DNA of 64,000 bases from Microcebus murinus (GCF_040939455.1 NC_134109.1:57998001-58062000), one strand, 5' to 3'. Shown: positions 11,911 through 23,239, counted from the stretch's first letter. Notes: generated from the letters alone by a model not told the origin. Numbers and translations are program-made.

Positions 11911-13617
11911 GCATCTAGAAAGGAATTTACTGAGATAAGTGAACTTAATGAAAGATTATTATAGATATTATGAGAAACATCTATGCTCGTGTAATTCTTT
12001 TATAATATATGAAACTGTTGTAAATAATTTTCTTAAAAGTTTTCTGAAAAGTTAGCAAAGAGTCTTGGATTTCTCAACGAGACTTAAGAAAATGTTTTCA
12101 TAATCAGCAATGAATATAGGTTACAAATATGCAAAAGCTGAGATGAAGATTCTTATTTGAACTAGAACCAAAGTCATATTTTTGGAAATTGCTCTATTTA
12201 TTTCAAAGTTATTTGTTCTATTAACCTATATGTAGTTCTCTCATTGTTTATTTTGTATTTAGTATTAATTCATTTGTATCCAAATTACTGTTATCTTCAC
12301 ACTGTAGTCCAGAAATACCCAAACAATGCTGCATCTACCTGACTGTCAAATCTTGTTCTTGATTCTAGACAGAACCTCTTACTAAGTCTTCCAGGCCAGT
12401 GGTTATATACACACCAAATGCACCTCTAGATCCAAAACAGTTTAAATGATCTAGTTGTACAGGTCCATGGTCTTCTGATAGGCTCCATACAATTTAAATT
12501 TAAGACTTATAGTTGTCCAGAAACTAGCCTTCTAAAACTGATCATGCTAATATAGGTATAAGTTAGACAAAAAAAAATCATTATGAAAATGAATATTTAT
12601 GACATTTTAAACTTAGATAATAGTAGGTACGGGGTTGTGGAATATTACTTGCTGGGTTGAAGAAGATCAAGAGGAGAACACTGCTTCAATCAAAGCAATA
12701 TTTTCACTCTTCTCTGTGAGATGTGTCAGTTTTCAACACAATTCCCTGGGGTCTAGTACTATAAAGTACATTATTCTTAGTGGTAGAAGTTGTGTTTATA
12801 TCATAAAGTCAACAATCTGAGAAGAGCGTTTTGAACTAGATAACATCAGAGGTGTTTCTGAAAAGTTCTTTAAAAAATCAGATAAAACTGTGAAGGGAAG
12901 TACAGAAAAGAGAAGGACAGGAATTGGGTCAAGACTGTAAAATATAAGGAATAGGCAGACTAAAGAAACCAAAGGATGGAGAACAACTAGGGTATGGGAG
13001 AAAAAAGAGTACTTGTCATAAATCTCTTTAGAAACAAACCCCAGGGCAAAAACAAAGTAAAACGTTAAGACCCTGGTACTGAAAAATTCCACATTTGGAA
13101 GGTTAGGGTTCTGAGAGGCATGATCATACCCACAAAGAAAAAAAAAGAATTTAGCTTTCAAAAATGGGACCTGTTTTTATTGAGCACCAACTGTGTGCAG
13201 GACACTATGCTTCTGTGAAGATCCAGGTAGCCTGAGCTCCCTGTTCCACCATGAAGCAGTGGTAGTGAATTGAACAGCCCCAACATACAACCCCAACTCT
13301 TGCTCCAAGTGCAAGCTCCTGCCTGCCAGAATGAATTCCAAATTCACAATCAGGTTCAGAGTTAGGCCGTTTTAGCTGCTCTGTGTTTTTAACCTTTGTA
13401 TTAAATTACCATCAAGGAACACTAATTAAGATAAGAAGTAGAACTACTTATTTGTTTCATACACATCTTCAGATTTCTGAATTGTACAATAAAATAATCT
13501 GTGTCATCTGTGTATGCTTTTCACAAAAGAAAGAATTACAAATGCCTCAGGGCACATCTGCCTGGCTAAAAAACAGACCCAAAAAACCTCATTTTCATTA
13601 AAACGTGGAGAAATTAG
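11910..13617. other. Intronic DNA, nothing recognised except a MIR scrap
   Basis: AT-rich unique sequence. TTATTGAGCACCAACTGTGT at 13178-13197 is an antisense MIR edge. The 121-residue open frame at 12796-13161 (minus) is hydrophobic by composition, has no family signature and is not conserved as far as I can tell. Confidence 0.45.
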
Positions 13618-13956
13618 GGCCAGGCGCAGTGACTCATGCCTGCAATCCTAGCATTCTGGGAGGCCGAGGCGGGAGGATTGCTCGAGATCAGGAGTTCGAA
13701 ACCAGCCTGAGCAAGAGCGAGACCCTGTCTCTACTAAAAATAGAAAGAAATTAATTGGCCAACTAAAAATATGTAGAGAAAAAATTAGCCGGGCATGGTG
13801 GCGCATGCCTGTAGTGCCAGCTAGTTGGAAGGCTGAGGCAGTAGGATCACTTGAGCCCAGGAATTTGAGGTTGCTGTGAGCAAGGCTGATGCCATGGCAC
13901 TCTAGCCCAGGCAACAAAGTGAGACTTTTTCTCAAAATAAATAAATAAATAAATAA
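13618..13956 (+). mobile_element. Full-length lemur-type Alu
   Basis: It starts GGCCAGGCGCAGTGACTCATG and contains A/B-box promoter sequence, both arms and an A-rich tail ending in (AAAT)n. The middle of the left arm has GAAATTAATTGGCCAACTAA, a lemur-type variant. The flanks GAGAAATTAG (13608-13617) and GAGAAATCAG (13957-13966) form a 10-bp target duplication with one difference. It lies about 300 bp upstream of the SLC25A21 exon. Confidence 0.95.
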
Positions 13957-14231
13957 GAGAAATCAGTTGGTCCGAAGGTTGTAGGTTGTTGTTAAGCTGC
14001 TTTAACATTGTCTCCCCCCCACAACCATGCTTGAATAGCTTTAAAAATATATATATAAATAAATAAAAATACAGAGAAATATTATAATTTTAAAGGCAAT
14101 AAAAATAAGGTAAAAATTATATAAGGCAAATAAATCAAAATCTATAGCAAAAACCAGAATATTTTAGATTAATCTGAAATATCTGAGTTTCCAAGACTTT
14201 GAAAAATGAGAAAAGCCATTTGGCAAAATTC

Positions 14232-14268
14232 TTAACTTGTACTTTTTCTGTTTGATTTTTGTTCCTAG
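14232..14268 (+). promoter_or_regulatory. 3' splice site of the SLC25A21 exon
   Basis: A branch-like CTTAAC sits about 32 bases upstream of the exon. It is followed by a T/C-rich tract and TTCCTAG. This decides the exon start at 14269 and its reading phase. Confidence 0.8.
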
Positions 14269-14352
14269 GTTCCAGATTCAGAGATATGTAACTGATCCAA
14301 ACAGTTATAAAAGCTTAGGAGACAGCTTTCGAACGATTTACCGAACAGAAGG
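14269..14352 (+). CDS. SLC25A21: Coding exon of SLC25A21 (mitochondrial 2-oxodicarboxylate carrier)
   Basis: SLC25A21 exchanges 2-oxoadipate and related C5-C7 oxodicarboxylates for 2-oxoglutarate across the inner mitochondrial membrane, in lysine and tryptophan breakdown. The exon begins with the last base of an Arg codon, encodes FQIQRYVTDPNSYKSLG and then DSFRTIYRTE, and ends with two bases of a Gly codon. This matches the human segment that starts RFQIQR and includes TDPNSYKSL and DSF as I recall it. It is the matrix loop between the first PxDxxKxR motif and the following [DE]Gxxxx[aromatic][KR]G signature, whose EG closes the exon. Splice signals are strong: a pyrimidine-rich tract at 14241-14266, AG at 14267-14268, donor GTATGT at 14353-14358, and a possible branch site near 14232-14237. 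The exon is 84 bp and symmetric (phase 2-2), so skipping it would keep the frame. Flanking exons were not found. The gene assignment is firm on sequence resemblance; the strand follows from the splice sites. Confidence 0.9.
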
Positions 14353-14358
14353 GTATGT
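14353..14358 (+). promoter_or_regulatory. 5' splice site GTATGT
   Basis: The exon end and donor read AAGG|GTATGT, a good U1 match. Reading on into the intron gives GTATGTATGG with no carrier-like sequence, so the exon ends here. Confidence 0.8.
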
Positions 14359-14989
14359 ATGGTTCTTCGTATACAGACTCTATGTTGATATAGGCATTTT
14401 ATATATTTCTATTTAATATGCTTTTTTCATTTTGAATATTTTATTTTCCTAGTCTTGTTAGGGACAAACATTTAAAAGGGAACCTCCCTACTTTCTTATG
14501 TTTTTCGTAATAATATGATTGAAAACGGAATATGCATATAATGGAACCTACCACAAAAAGGATATTAATAATCAGTTTAATGATTAGAGGATAATTTCTA
14601 ATTTATGCCATTAAGGCTATTTAAAGTTCTTATAACTGGGGCTATCTAAACAGTTCTTTATTTTGGTACTTAAAAATAATGTCCAAATGCATTCCTTATT
14701 TGCACTGTGGTTTATTAATATGTAAACAAAACAGATCTGTATCAGAAATTGATGTATCAGTTTTCTGATCTATTAGATGATCAGGTACATAGACTATTTT
14801 TCTTAATAAGCTAATACTATTTTAATGTGTAGATTCAGTTAAATACTGTATACAGCATAATTTTCCAAAGAATATTATATTTGCTTTTAGAAGTTGTTTT
14901 ATGAGAAAATTGGTTGAAATTAATAATCATTCAAAAATGTAGCAGTATAATAGTTAGTATGTTTTTAGACTCTATTAACTACTAGAAAT

Positions 14990-15170
14990 TCTCCTTACAA
15001 CTCTATGAGGTAGGTTCTGTTAGGATCTATTCCAGTTGGACAGGTAAAGAAACCAAGACTCAGAGAAGTTGATAGTTTTCATCCATCTGGTAAGCAAGAG
15101 AGCTGGGACTCAAATACTGCTTGGCCTCTAAGGCCCATACCCTTAACTGCTGTAGTTCACTATTTCTCTT
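14990..15170 (-). mobile_element. MIR remnant
   Basis: AACTCTATGAGGTAGGTTCTG, AAACCAAGACTCAGAGAAGTT and GAGCTGGGACTCAAATACTG follow the antisense MIR order. Confidence 0.7.
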
Positions 15171-15189
15171 ACTAGATTATACTATAAAC

Positions 15190-15283
15190 CATATTCTGCT
15201 AATTGTTTATTTCAGATAAACATATATTATGGATATCTTTCCATGCCAGTATATTTGTTTTAAAAACAGCATAGTAATTTATC
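15190..15283 (-). mobile_element. Old L1M fragment, left part (interrupted)
   Basis: The phrase ATGGATATCTTTCCATGCCAG belongs to an antisense old L1. The same element resumes at 18674 after the younger L1. The two parts read as one sequence if the insertion and one target copy are removed. Confidence 0.6.
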
Positions 15284-15299
15284 TAGATGCTGCAATTTT
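15284..15299. repeat. Left target-site duplication of the young L1
   Basis: TAGATGCTGCAATTTT is repeated exactly at 18658-18673. It merges with the poly-T of the insertion. Confidence 0.95.
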
Positions 15300-15305
15300 T
15301 TTTTT

Positions 15306-15520
15306 ATTTTGGCATATTATGGGGGTACAGATTTTAAGGTTTCAATAAATGCCCATTTCCCCCCTCCCCCCACAAGTCTGAGTCTCCATCATGACCATCC
15401 CCCAGATGGTGCACATCTCACTCATTATGTATGTATATACCCGCCCCCCTCCCCCCTCCCACCTGCCCAATACCCTATTACTGTAGTACCTATGTGTCCA
15501 CTTAGGTGCTACTCAGTTAA
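15306..15520 (-). mobile_element. L1 3' UTR with two G-rich tracts
   Basis: On the minus (L1 sense) strand the tracts at 15359-15371 and 15440-15468 read as runs of six G. The second has four G-runs of three or more (GGG, GGGGGG, GGGGGG, GGG), enough for an intramolecular quadruplex. G-rich polypurine tracts are a known feature of primate L1 3' UTRs. Confidence 0.85.
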
Positions 15521-17399
15521 TACCAGTTTGCTGGAGAATATATCTGGTGCTTGTTTTTCCATTCTTGGGATACTTCACTTAGTAGTATGGGTTCCAGCTC
15601 TAACCAGGAAAATATAAGATGTGCTATATCACCATTGTTTCTTAGAGCTGAATAGTACTCCATGGTATACATATACCACATTTTATTAATCCATTCTTGG
15701 ATTGATGGGCACTTGGGCTGTTTCCACAGCCTTGCAATTATGAATTGTGCTGCTATAAACATTCGAGTGCAGGTGTCTTTTTTGTAGAGTGTCATTGGAT
15801 CATTTGGGTAGATGCCCAGCAATGGGATTGCTGGATCAAATGGTAGATTCACTTGTATCGCTTTAAGGTATCTCCATATTGCTTTCCACAGAGGTTGAAC
15901 TAGTTTGCAGTCCCACCAGCAGTGTAGGAGTGTTCCTCTCTCTCCGCAACCACAGCCAGCATTTATTGTTTGGAGATTTTTTGATAAAGGCCATTCTCAC
16001 TGGGGTTAAGTGATATCTCATTGTGGTTTTGATTTGCATTTCCCTGATGATTAGAGATGTTGAGCATTTTTTCATGTGTTTGTTGGCTATTCTTCTGTCT
16101 TCTTTAGAAAAGTTTCTGTTCAAGTCCTTTGCCCACTTTTTAATGGGGTTATTTGATGTTTTCTTCCTGGTTTTCGTGAGTTCTAAGTATATTCTAGTTA
16201 TCAGTCCCTTATCGGATGCATAGGATGCAAAAATTTTCTCCCATTCTGTAGGTTGTCTGTTTACTTTCATGACTATTTCTTTGGCTGTGCAGAAGCTTTG
16301 TAGTTTGATCATGTCCCATTTATTTATTTTTGTTGCTGCTGTGATTGCCTTTGGGGACTTCTTCATAAACTCTTTGCCCAGGCTGATGTCTAGGAGAGTG
16401 TTTCCAACTTTTTCCTCTAGAGTTCTAATAGTTTCATACCTTAGGTTTAAGTCTGTTATCCAGCGTGAGTTGGTTTTTGTGAGAGGAGAAAGGTGTGGGT
16501 CCTGTTTTAGTCTTCTACAGGTGGCTATCCAGTTTTCCTAGCACCATTTATTGAAAAGGGATTCTTTTCCCCAGCGTATGTTTTTGTCTGCTTTGTCAAA
16601 GATTAGATGGCTATATGAGGATAGTTTTATATCAGGATTCTCACATCTGTTCCACTGGTCAATATTCCTATTTTTGTGCCAATACCATATTGATTTAATT
16701 ACTACAGCTTTGTAGTATAGTTTGATATCTGGCATATTAATGCCTCCCATTTTGTTTTTGTTGCCTAGAATTGCTCTTGATATTCGGGGTCTTCTTTGGT
16801 TCCATACGAAGCGTAAAATTATTTTTTCTATATCTGTGAAGAATGCTGATGGGATTTTAATAGGTATTGCATTGAATCTGTAGATCAGTTTGGGTAGTAT
16901 AGACATTTTGATGATGTTGAGTCTGCCGATCCACGAGCATGGTATGGATTTCCATCTGTTTACATCCTCTGCTATTTCCTTCCTCAGTGTTTCATAGTTC
17001 TCCCGGTAGAGGTCTTTTACGTCCTTGGTTAAGTATATTCCTAGGTACTTTAATTTCTTTGTTGCCATTGTGAAGGGAATTGAATCTTTGATTTGGTTCT
17101 CAATTAGATTGTTGTTGGCGTATATGAATGCCTCTGATTTCTGTGTATTGATTTTGTATCCTGAGACTTTACTAAATTCATTGATCAGTTCCAGGAGTTT
17201 CTTGGTTGAATCTTTGGGGTTTTCTAGATACAATATCATATCATCAGCAAACAGTGAAAGTTTGATCTCTTCTGCCCCTATTTGAATACCTTTGATTCCA
17301 TTTTGCTGTCTGATTGCTGTAGCCAAGACTTCCAGCACTATGTTGAACAGAAGTGGAGATAGTGGGCAGCCTTGTCTGGTTCCAGTTCTAAATGGGAAT
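15521..17399 (-). pseudogene. L1 ORF2 fragment: RT core to C-terminus, inverted segment
   Basis: Reading on the minus strand from about 17395, the reverse transcriptase begins near [16 protein letters not shown]. The catalytic FADD is preserved, followed by the thumb and C-terminal regions ([28 protein letters not shown]). The frame is broken near 16538, where a Trp codon has become TAG just after LFNKWC. Later parts continue at 16366-15863 (including [19 protein letters not shown]) and 15852-15517 ([16 protein letters not shown]). It is dead. Confidence 0.93.
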
Positions 17400-18657
17400 G
17401 ATCACAGTGGAATAAAAGTAGAAATCAACCCTAACAGAAATTCACATTTCTACACAAAAACGTGGAAATTAAACAACCTCCTACTAAATGATTACTTCAT
17501 AAATGAAGAAATCAAGATGGAAATAAAAAAATTCTATGAAGAAAACGACAATGGAGAGACAAGTTATCAACTCCTCTGGGACACAGCTAAAGCAGTTCTG
17601 AGAGGAAAGTTTATCTCCATAAATGCCTATAACCAAAAGACAAGAAGATCACAAATAGACAATCTAATGAAACGACTCAAAGAGCTGGAAAAAGAAGAAC
17701 AGACCAACCCCAAACCCAGCAGAAGAAGTGAAATCAACAAGATCAAATCAGAACTAAATGAAATTGAAAACAGGGAAGCTATTCAGGAGATTAATAAAAC
17801 AAAAAGTTGGTTCTTTGAAAAAATAAACAAAATTGACACACCATTGGCTAAGCTAACGAAAAGCAGAAAAGAGAAATCTCTAATAAGCTCCATCAGGAAT
17901 AAAAAAGGAGATATCACAACTGATCCCAAAGAGATACAAGATACAAGTTATGAATACTACAAAAATCTTTATGCACACAAACTGGAAAATGTGGAGGAAA
18001 TGGACAAATTTCTAGAAACACACAGCCTCCCTAGGCTCAACCAGGAAGAAATAGATTCCCTGAACAGACCAATCTCAACAGCTGAAATAGAAACAGCAAT
18101 TAAAAATCTCCCTAAAAAGAAAAGTCCCGGTCCAGATGGCTTCACACCCGAATTTTACCACACTTACAAAGAAGAACTAGTACCTATCTTGCAGAAACTA
18201 TTCCACAACATCGAGAAGAACGGAAACCTCCCCGACACCTTTTATGAAGCAAATATTACTCTGATACCAAAACCAGGAAAGGATGCAACAAAAAAAGAAA
18301 ACTACAGACCAATATCCCTAATGAATATAGATGCAAAAATCTACAACAAAATCTTAGCTAACCGAATCCAGACACTTATCAAAAAAAATAATCCACCACG
18401 ACCAAGTGGGCTTCATCCCAGGGATGCAGGGATGGTTCAACATACGTAAATCTATAAATGCAATTCACGACATAAACAGAAGCAAAAACAAAGGCCACAT
18501 GATTCTTTCAATAGATGCAGAAAAAGCTTTTGACAAAATTCAACACCCTTTCATGATATGAACACTTAAGAAAATAGGCATAGAAGGGACATACCTAAAA
18601 ATGATACAAGCCATATATGACAGACCCATAGCCAACATCATACTGAATGGGGAAAAA
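17400..18657 (+). pseudogene. L1 ORF2 fragment: endonuclease end to RT N-terminus
   Basis: The plus-strand frame enters at [10 protein letters not shown], the last endonuclease motif, and runs through [13 protein letters not shown] and YRPISLMN to the ILNGEK motif just upstream of the RT core. The 385-residue open frame that starts at 17292 is a chimera: its first ~36 residues read the antisense of the other L1 piece. The true frame shifts near an A-run at about 18383. A TGA interrupts it near 18557. Confidence 0.93.
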
Positions 18658-18673
18658 TAGATGCTGCAATTTT
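18658..18673. repeat. Right target-site duplication of the young L1
   Basis: An exact copy of TAGATGCTGCAATTTT from 15284-15299. It marks the 5' boundary of the insertion. Confidence 0.95.
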
Positions 18674-19735
18674 ATTTAAATTAATTCCTTTTATGGACCT
18701 TTTGGTTGTTTCCAAATTTTCAGTATTATAAACAACAGTGCAATAAATATTTTATGCTATCTTTGCACATTTTTAGTATATATCTTTATATAAATTTATG
18801 TATTTTAATAAATTATATATTTATATATTAAATATATATACTTTTGATAACATTTATATATTTTAATATATTTCTATAAAATAAGTTTGCTAGCTATAGA
18901 CTTACAGGATCAAATGATATGCACATTTTACATTATAGATGTTGACAAATTACCTTCCAAAAAAGTATGTACTATTTTACACCCTTAATATTTGAGAATT
19001 CCCATTCCTTCATACACTCTTAAATGCTGGACATTATAAGTCATTTTTTGGCATATCTGCCACTGACATGCATCTCTTGTCTACCATCTGATAGGTGAAA
19101 AATAACTGTCTTAGTTGTATTCTTTTGATTGTTTCTGAGATTAAGCATACTTTTATATCATTAGATATCATTTCTTTTATCAATTGCCTATTTTTGTTCT
19201 TTACCTATTTCTCTTAAACTAGATATTTTTATTGATTTATACCAGTTTATTATATATTTCAGATACTCATCCCTTGACTATTACATAGCTTGTAAACATT
19301 TTTCCCAATTTGTCATTTGTCTTACAATTATAGTGTCCTACACTTTTCAGAACTTATCTGTTGTGATATCTGATAATGTCACAGTTAAAAATAAAAGACA
19401 TCCTCTAACCCCAAGATTATAAACATTTTCTTCTGGCATTTTTTTACATTTAAATCTTTAATCCATCTGAGAATTTTTAAATGTGTAGTGTGGTATATAC
19501 AAATTAAATTTCATTTTGAAATTGTCCAAATACCACTTGCTGAAAAACCCATATATTAAACTTCTGCATATATATCAACTGGATTTTCTCTTGTTTCTCC
19601 ATTTCCTAACCTGTTTAAGCAATTTATCTATCTCTATACCAGTATCATATTGTTTTAATTATTTTATCTTTAGAGTGTTTGGGACATATGTGAAAATATG
19701 CCCCACCATAGACAGTTTAAACTTCTTGTCATGGT
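18674..19735 (-). mobile_element. Old L1M fragment, right part
   Basis: CTTTTGGTTGTTTCCAAATTTTC, AACAACAGTGCAATAAATA and TTGAAATTGTCCAAATACCA are antisense old-L1 ORF2 3'/UTR phrases, diverged and AT-rich (18776-18870 is nearly pure A/T). It continues the fragment at 15190-15283. Confidence 0.7.
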
Positions 19736-19739
19736 GTGT

Positions 19740-20185
19740 AGAGTTCTTCCTGGTATGACCTTTCCCTCTTCTCCAGGCTCATTCTTCACATATAGATATT
19801 CTCTAGGAAGGGCAAATGTTTTGCCGTATTCTAGTCTCTCACACTCGTATGCCTTTTGCATGCTCTTCCCTATTCCTGGAGGACCTAACTCCTAATCCTC
19901 CCCGAGAACCTAGCCCTCTTCACCCAAAGGTGACTTAAGTTTCACCCTCCCTGACCTACTCTTCTCTACCACATGCTGAATTATTTCCTCACTTCGTTCT
20001 TTCTTTCTATATATGCTATATAAAATACAGCATGCACTGCCCTGATTTATTATGTTCATTTTCTGTCTATCTCCCCTCTCCCATCCCAGTAAGAGATTTC
20101 CCTAAGGGCCATGTCCCATGTAGCTCTGTATTCCTGATGCGTGTGTTTGGCACTGAGTAGAGACACTCACTAAGTGTTTGATAAA
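19740..20185 (+). mobile_element. L2 fragment
   Basis: TCTTCTCCAGGCTCATTC, the CTTTTGCATGCTCTTCCC phrase, TTCACCCTCCCTGACC and the ending GTGTTTGGCACTGAG ... AAGTGTTTGATAAA follow the L2 order in sense. Confidence 0.65.
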
Positions 20186-20189
20186 CAAC

Positions 20190-21290
20190 TAAATGAAAAT
20201 CATCACACCAGCATCATAATGGTGCAAAATGAAAAAGAAATGACAATTCTTACTATAGACTACCCTCTCTGAAGTTATGATAATGATTTTGATTAAATAT
20301 TTTGAGGTCATCTAGTAATGAAAGATCATCAAGTTTTTCTAGCTATTACTCTAGCAATGTGGTGCCTAAGTGCCATGCATATTGCCATATATATTGATAA
20401 TATACATGATTTTTTACAAGAAAGTTAAAGAAATCATAGTGTATTATGTAATCAATAAAAGTATCCTTTTCCCATAAAACAGTAATGTTAGCATAGCCAA
20501 GTTTTGTAAATTGTAACAGATATCTCTGAATTGAATGTGGGAGTTTCTCAGCCAAGCTCTTCATTTCATGTGTGTTGAAGGAATAATTTGATGTTTCTGC
20601 TTTGATATCAAATAATATAACAAACATACAGTATGTGTGGTCCTTGCATACTAAAATTGGCCTTTTTATTTTCTGTGTTTGTAATTGCTTCTAGAGCAAA
20701 TTGACATTCTTTCTGCAATGTCTTTAGATCTGGACATGTTGTTAGCCAAAAGCCAGAGAGAGCTCTAGTCTTAGAGATGGAAATATTTGTAAAAATACAA
20801 AAGAAAAATCTCCCTGTTATGTTTGGTACAGAACAAGAGCATTTCATAACCTTGGGTTAAATGAAAAAAACAAGACAAAAAGAAAAAGAGAAGAATAAAA
20901 AAAAAAGAAAAGGAAGCCTTTTAACACATGCTATGTTGAACTTTTTTTCCCTAGTAAAAGCAGTTCCTTTGCCTTTCTTATTTAATTTTTAGAGTATACT
21001 CCATTTTTAAAGATGTTGATTTTTTACTCAGGTACATAGAGGCCAATTTGGTCTGTGGTCTGTATGATGGATAGAGCTAGTCATTTTGCCCGTTAGCATA
21101 ATTAGAAGAATGCATCTTTCCTGGGTTTTCCTATCTTCTCCAAGGTAAAGATTTTGAAAAGCTAGTCCTTTTCTGTTAATTAACATTAAAATCTTTAATA
21201 CATTTAAAAACTTAAATCCTGTATAGATCTCCTATTTCTCCACTATAAAAATGTTAAAAAGTGAAGTAGTTCTGTAGCTATTGTCACCAT
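20190..21290. other. Intronic DNA without recognised gene or repeat
   Basis: AT-rich sequence with an A/AAAG-rich patch at about 20860-20925. Minus-strand open frames at 20346-20627 and 20608-20847 show no domain or splice context. Confidence 0.45.
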
Positions 21291-21292
21291 TC

Positions 21293-21565
21293 TTTTTTGA
21301 TTTTTTTTTTATTTTTTTTGGAGACAGGATCTTGCTTTGTCACCCAGGCTGGAATGCAGTGATGCAGTCATAGTCAGTGATGCAGCCTCAAATTCCTGAC
21401 TCCTGGGCTCAAGTGATCCTCCCATTTCAGCCTCCCAAGTAGCTGGGACTACAGCCTGGCTCATTTATTTTATTTTACTTTTTGGAAACAGGGTCTCGCT
21501 ATATTGCTCAGGCTACTCTCAAACTCCTGGCCTCAAGAGATCCTCCTGCCTCAACCTCCCAAGTA
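21293..21565 (-). mobile_element. Old Alu (AluJ-like), 5'-truncated
   Basis: Antisense dimeric Alu: poly-T at 21300-21321, then GAGACAGGATCTTGCTTTGTC, the second arm after TTTGGAAACAGGGTCTCGC, stopping at CCTCCCAAGTA. It is far more diverged than the other two Alus and lacks the lemur-type insertion. Confidence 0.9.
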
Positions 21566-22410
21566 ATCAATATTTTTAGAGATGCAACTCCCTACTTCTC
21601 TGCCCAGAATCCATGCGCTTCCAAGAGAAAATAGCTCAACCACATAGGTCCAAATCCTTCTACTGCTTCTAAGTTCTTTTTCTTCTTAAAAGCATAGATA
21701 CATTGTACTTTTGTTAATTACAGTTTTTCAGTCTAGCTTTATGGAAGTGAGATTAATTGAAGTAAAAAAAAAATGCCTTCCAAATTCTACATATGAATTC
21801 TACTATATGGAATCCCATATGTATTTAGCTTTTACCAGAGGCTGTTTTCTCTAACACAGAAGGGAGAATTCAGAAATGAAAGTAGAAATGGAATGTCACT
21901 GTTGAGAGTACCTCCATCATCACCACGTTTCTTCATCTTTCTCTGGTTTGATAGAAATAAACTAATTAAGGGGTCCATCTACTGTAATAGAGTAAGCCCA
22001 GAAGACATAAGATACAGCCCAGTTAATTAGGTACCTTTAAAACCAAGAAGACTGATTTTTTAGACCTTCATCCAGCAAAGAGCTGTGGTCAATCTCTGTT
22101 CACCATGTGTTCACGCATCATGCCTCACTTCTCTTTGCCTCAGCGTATCTTGTGAAAGTTTTTCTAGTCTCTTTTGTACTTGTCATTGCTTTAGAAAGAG
22201 TGATTGAGATGTTCACAGTCAGGTGAGGGGATTATAAGTTATGTTAATGTTATATAAGTTATGTTAATCAGGACAGTCTCCCCACTCTACTCCCACTCTT
22301 CTTCCTCTGAAAGCACTCCAGGGGCCACTCTTCTGAAATCAGGAGAAAGCAAGAATTAAACAGAAATTGAAATATTCTGATGACATAGGTAAAGAAAGAC
22401 ATAAAACTAA
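21566..22410. other. Intronic DNA, nothing recognised
   Basis: No coding, RNA or mobile signature seen. A short local duplication of TATAAGTTATGTTAAT occurs at about 22234-22268. Confidence 0.45.
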
Positions 22411-22419
22411 TATTTATTT

Positions 22420-22620
22420 TTTTAATGTCTCATGTTCTGTGCTAGGATTTTTTTTCATACATTATTCTCAACACAGTACAATTCTCAATACAACACAGCA
22501 TCCTTATGCCCATATTTTGTATGTGGTAACTGGAGATCAGAGAAGTTAAGTAACTTGCCCAAAGTCACAACGGTATTAGTGTCATAACTATGGTTTTTCC
22601 CTTATACCATATCACCTTTC
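22420..22620 (-). mobile_element. MIR remnant
   Basis: GTGCTAGGATTTTTTTTCA, GGAGATCAGAGAAGTTAAG and TAACTTGCCCAAAGTCACAA are antisense MIR phrases in the correct order. Confidence 0.8.
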
Positions 22621-23239
22621 ACTGAAGACCAATTGTTGTTACTTATTAGCTGCAAAGAGGATAATGTGGACAAATTGGCCGTAAACCCTTCATTTTTAAA
22701 TAGCTGTTCTGAAGTCTTTAGTATTTCTATCCTCACATCATGCAGCAACTTGGAGCAGCTTTTGTCTCTTCCTGCAAGTAGACTATGAAAGTTCTGAGAG
22801 GCCAGCGTATGCTCAGTCAAGCACATCTTGGCAATTCTGAGGCAGCACCACAAACTTCTGGCAATTCCAGACTCTTCATTCAATCATTGCTCCATCCCTT
22901 GTAGTTAGCTCCGTATCTCTGCTAAGTTCATGGTTTTCTGTGAGTCTACTCCCATCCTGTTTGTTCCTTAGCTCTCTTATGAGAAAAATTCTTGGGCATT
23001 GGTTTGCCCAAGGCAAATAACTAGGAAACAACTAAGGTCAGATTAAACTTAGTTTCAAATGAGAAACATGTTGATTGCTGGTGCCTTTAGAAATATGGTA
23101 TTCTTCAGAAAGTATTGCTGTAGAAAATATGTGGTTGCATTTGGGGGGCATTTGAACTGTGTTTTGTTTCACGATTTGTTTTCTGTAACCACTGATGCTG
23201 CCCCAAGTATCATCTTACAATCAGACCACTTGGTGATTA

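Larger units (their letters stand above)
15296..18657 (-). mobile_element. Twin-primed, 5'-inverted young L1
   Basis: The element is inserted in minus orientation. Poly-T (the poly-A tail) at 15296-15305 leads into the 3' UTR, the ORF2 C-terminal region and the reverse transcriptase up to about 17400. From there to 18657 the more 5' part of ORF2 is present on the opposite strand. Nearly all ORF2 from the end of the endonuclease to the C-terminus is therefore present in two head-to-head pieces. Only about ten bases seem to be missing between them. Everything 5' of the endonuclease end, including ORF1, is absent. Sixteen-base target duplications flank the element. Few stops suggest a relatively young, lineage-specific copy. 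It cannot encode a working protein. Confidence 0.95.

Noticed and set aside
12796..13161. 121-residue hydrophobic minus-strand frame
   Set aside because: Hydrophobicity follows from T-rich codons on that strand; no signature and no splice context.
17292..18449. 385-residue open frame
   Set aside because: It is a chimera across the L1 inversion point. The first ~36 residues are antisense L1, the rest ORF2 out of context; not a gene.
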